Shown here: positions 32,260-32,428 of the stretch, piece after piece | Layout of the letters: the number at the start of each line of letters is the position of its first letter | Position numbering within the stretch: the first letter of the stretch is position 1 | IMG/VR virus record: IMGVR_UViG_3300025087_000232 | Coordinates: 1 to 32,428 of that record | Direction: 5' to 3' (one strand) | Length of the DNA stretch: 32,428 nt | Source: a virus | The notes under the pieces: model-generated | Database searches by the model: none | Told to the model about the DNA's origin: nothing | The model's input: the letters and a program-made list of their open reading frames with translations, nothing else | Program-made: the position numbers and the translations under genes

Positions 32260-32428
32260 ATGAGTAATTACTTTAGACTAAATAATCGCGATCTAATTCG
32301 TGGTCTAATTGTCGCCGTAGGTTCGGGGATATTCACTTATCTTGCCTCCGCTTTCAATGCTCCGGGTTTCGATCCGGCGAGCATTGATTGGGCTTATATC
32401 TTAAAGGTTGCGGCGGCTTCTATGGTAG
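32260..32428 (+). CDS. holin-like membrane protein, truncated by window end
   Basis: The frame from ATG 32260 is open to the window edge (56 codons). It begins with a basic-polar leader (NNRDLIRG), has a hydrophobic segment (GLIVAVGSGIFTYLASAF), a short loop, and enters a second hydrophobic helix (ILKVAAASMV). Two-span small proteins next to endolysins are typical holins that open the membrane for lysis. The 3' end is not seen. Confidence 0.55.
   Translation, partial: MSNYFRLNNRDLIRGLIVAVGSGIFTYLASAFNAPGFDPASIDWAYILKVAAASMV

Noticed and set aside
1-32428. Circular contig joining end to start
   Set aside because: The holin-like frame does not continue sensibly into the first bases and no terminal repeat was seen.

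Overview
The window looks like a large piece of a tailed-phage genome (short-tailed, podovirus-like layout) or a prophage-like element whose host is most likely a Patescibacteria/CPR bacterium, probably Parcubacteria-like. This is inferred from the Ser/Thr-rich surface proteins built on short TST and GIGTTSP-type repeats, a secreted lysozyme-like protein and a PG-binding protein of the style seen in those genomes, moderate A+T content, and dense gene packing with ATGA/TAATG overlaps. TGA is used as an ordinary stop. No integrase, tRNA, rRNA, CRISPR array or insertion sequence was seen.

Layout, left to right. (1) 119-1153, leftward: an RNA-ligase-family nucleotidyltransferase and a secreted lysozyme-like protein. 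(2) 1278-2422, rightward: a tight cassette of very small genes with strong Shine-Dalgarno sites and visibly higher G+C, holding several zinc-finger proteins and an unmistakable Pup (prokaryotic ubiquitin-like protein) with a C-terminal Gly-Gly-Glu. (3) 2495-4278: small unknowns and a ParB-domain/DNA-methyltransferase fusion. (4) 4313-9282: packaging genes (small terminase, large terminase carrying a frame break in its Walker A motif, portal) with a SET-domain protein and small zinc proteins between them. (5) 9328-19528: virion morphogenesis (membrane-anchored surface proteins, scaffold, major capsid protein, head-tail adaptor, fibre, propeller-like nozzle candidate, head-fibre-like protein, two long putative internal virion proteins). 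(6) 19594-20451, leftward: a secreted peptidoglycan-binding protein. (7) 20538-28297, rightward: collagen-like fibre, a 986-residue repeat fibre, an 834-residue DUF2341/LamG-type adhesin, small membrane proteins and a papain-like cysteine peptidase. (8) 28242-31031, leftward: beta-class DNA methyltransferase, a tiny Cys/His-repeat protein, a P-loop ATPase and a coiled-coil protein. (9) 31196-end, rightward: a muramidase-like/metallopeptidase fusion and a truncated holin-like gene, a probable lysis module.

How the genes work together: packaging and head genes follow the usual terminase-portal-scaffold-capsid-adaptor order. Two methyltransferases could protect the genome. Several enzymes could act on host proteins or the host envelope (Pup, SET protein, papain-like peptidase, metallopeptidase, lysozyme-like domains).

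The most notable items are the Pup gene in a phage-like context; two intergenic elements (20460-20514 and 31041-31114) sharing one pseudoknot-capable architecture and a TAACCTT core; a DnaA-box-like triple repeat between divergent genes (31161-31193); the frame break inside the terminase Walker A; and the number of presumed virion proteins carrying N-terminal membrane anchors. All functions are read from sequence only; no searches were run.
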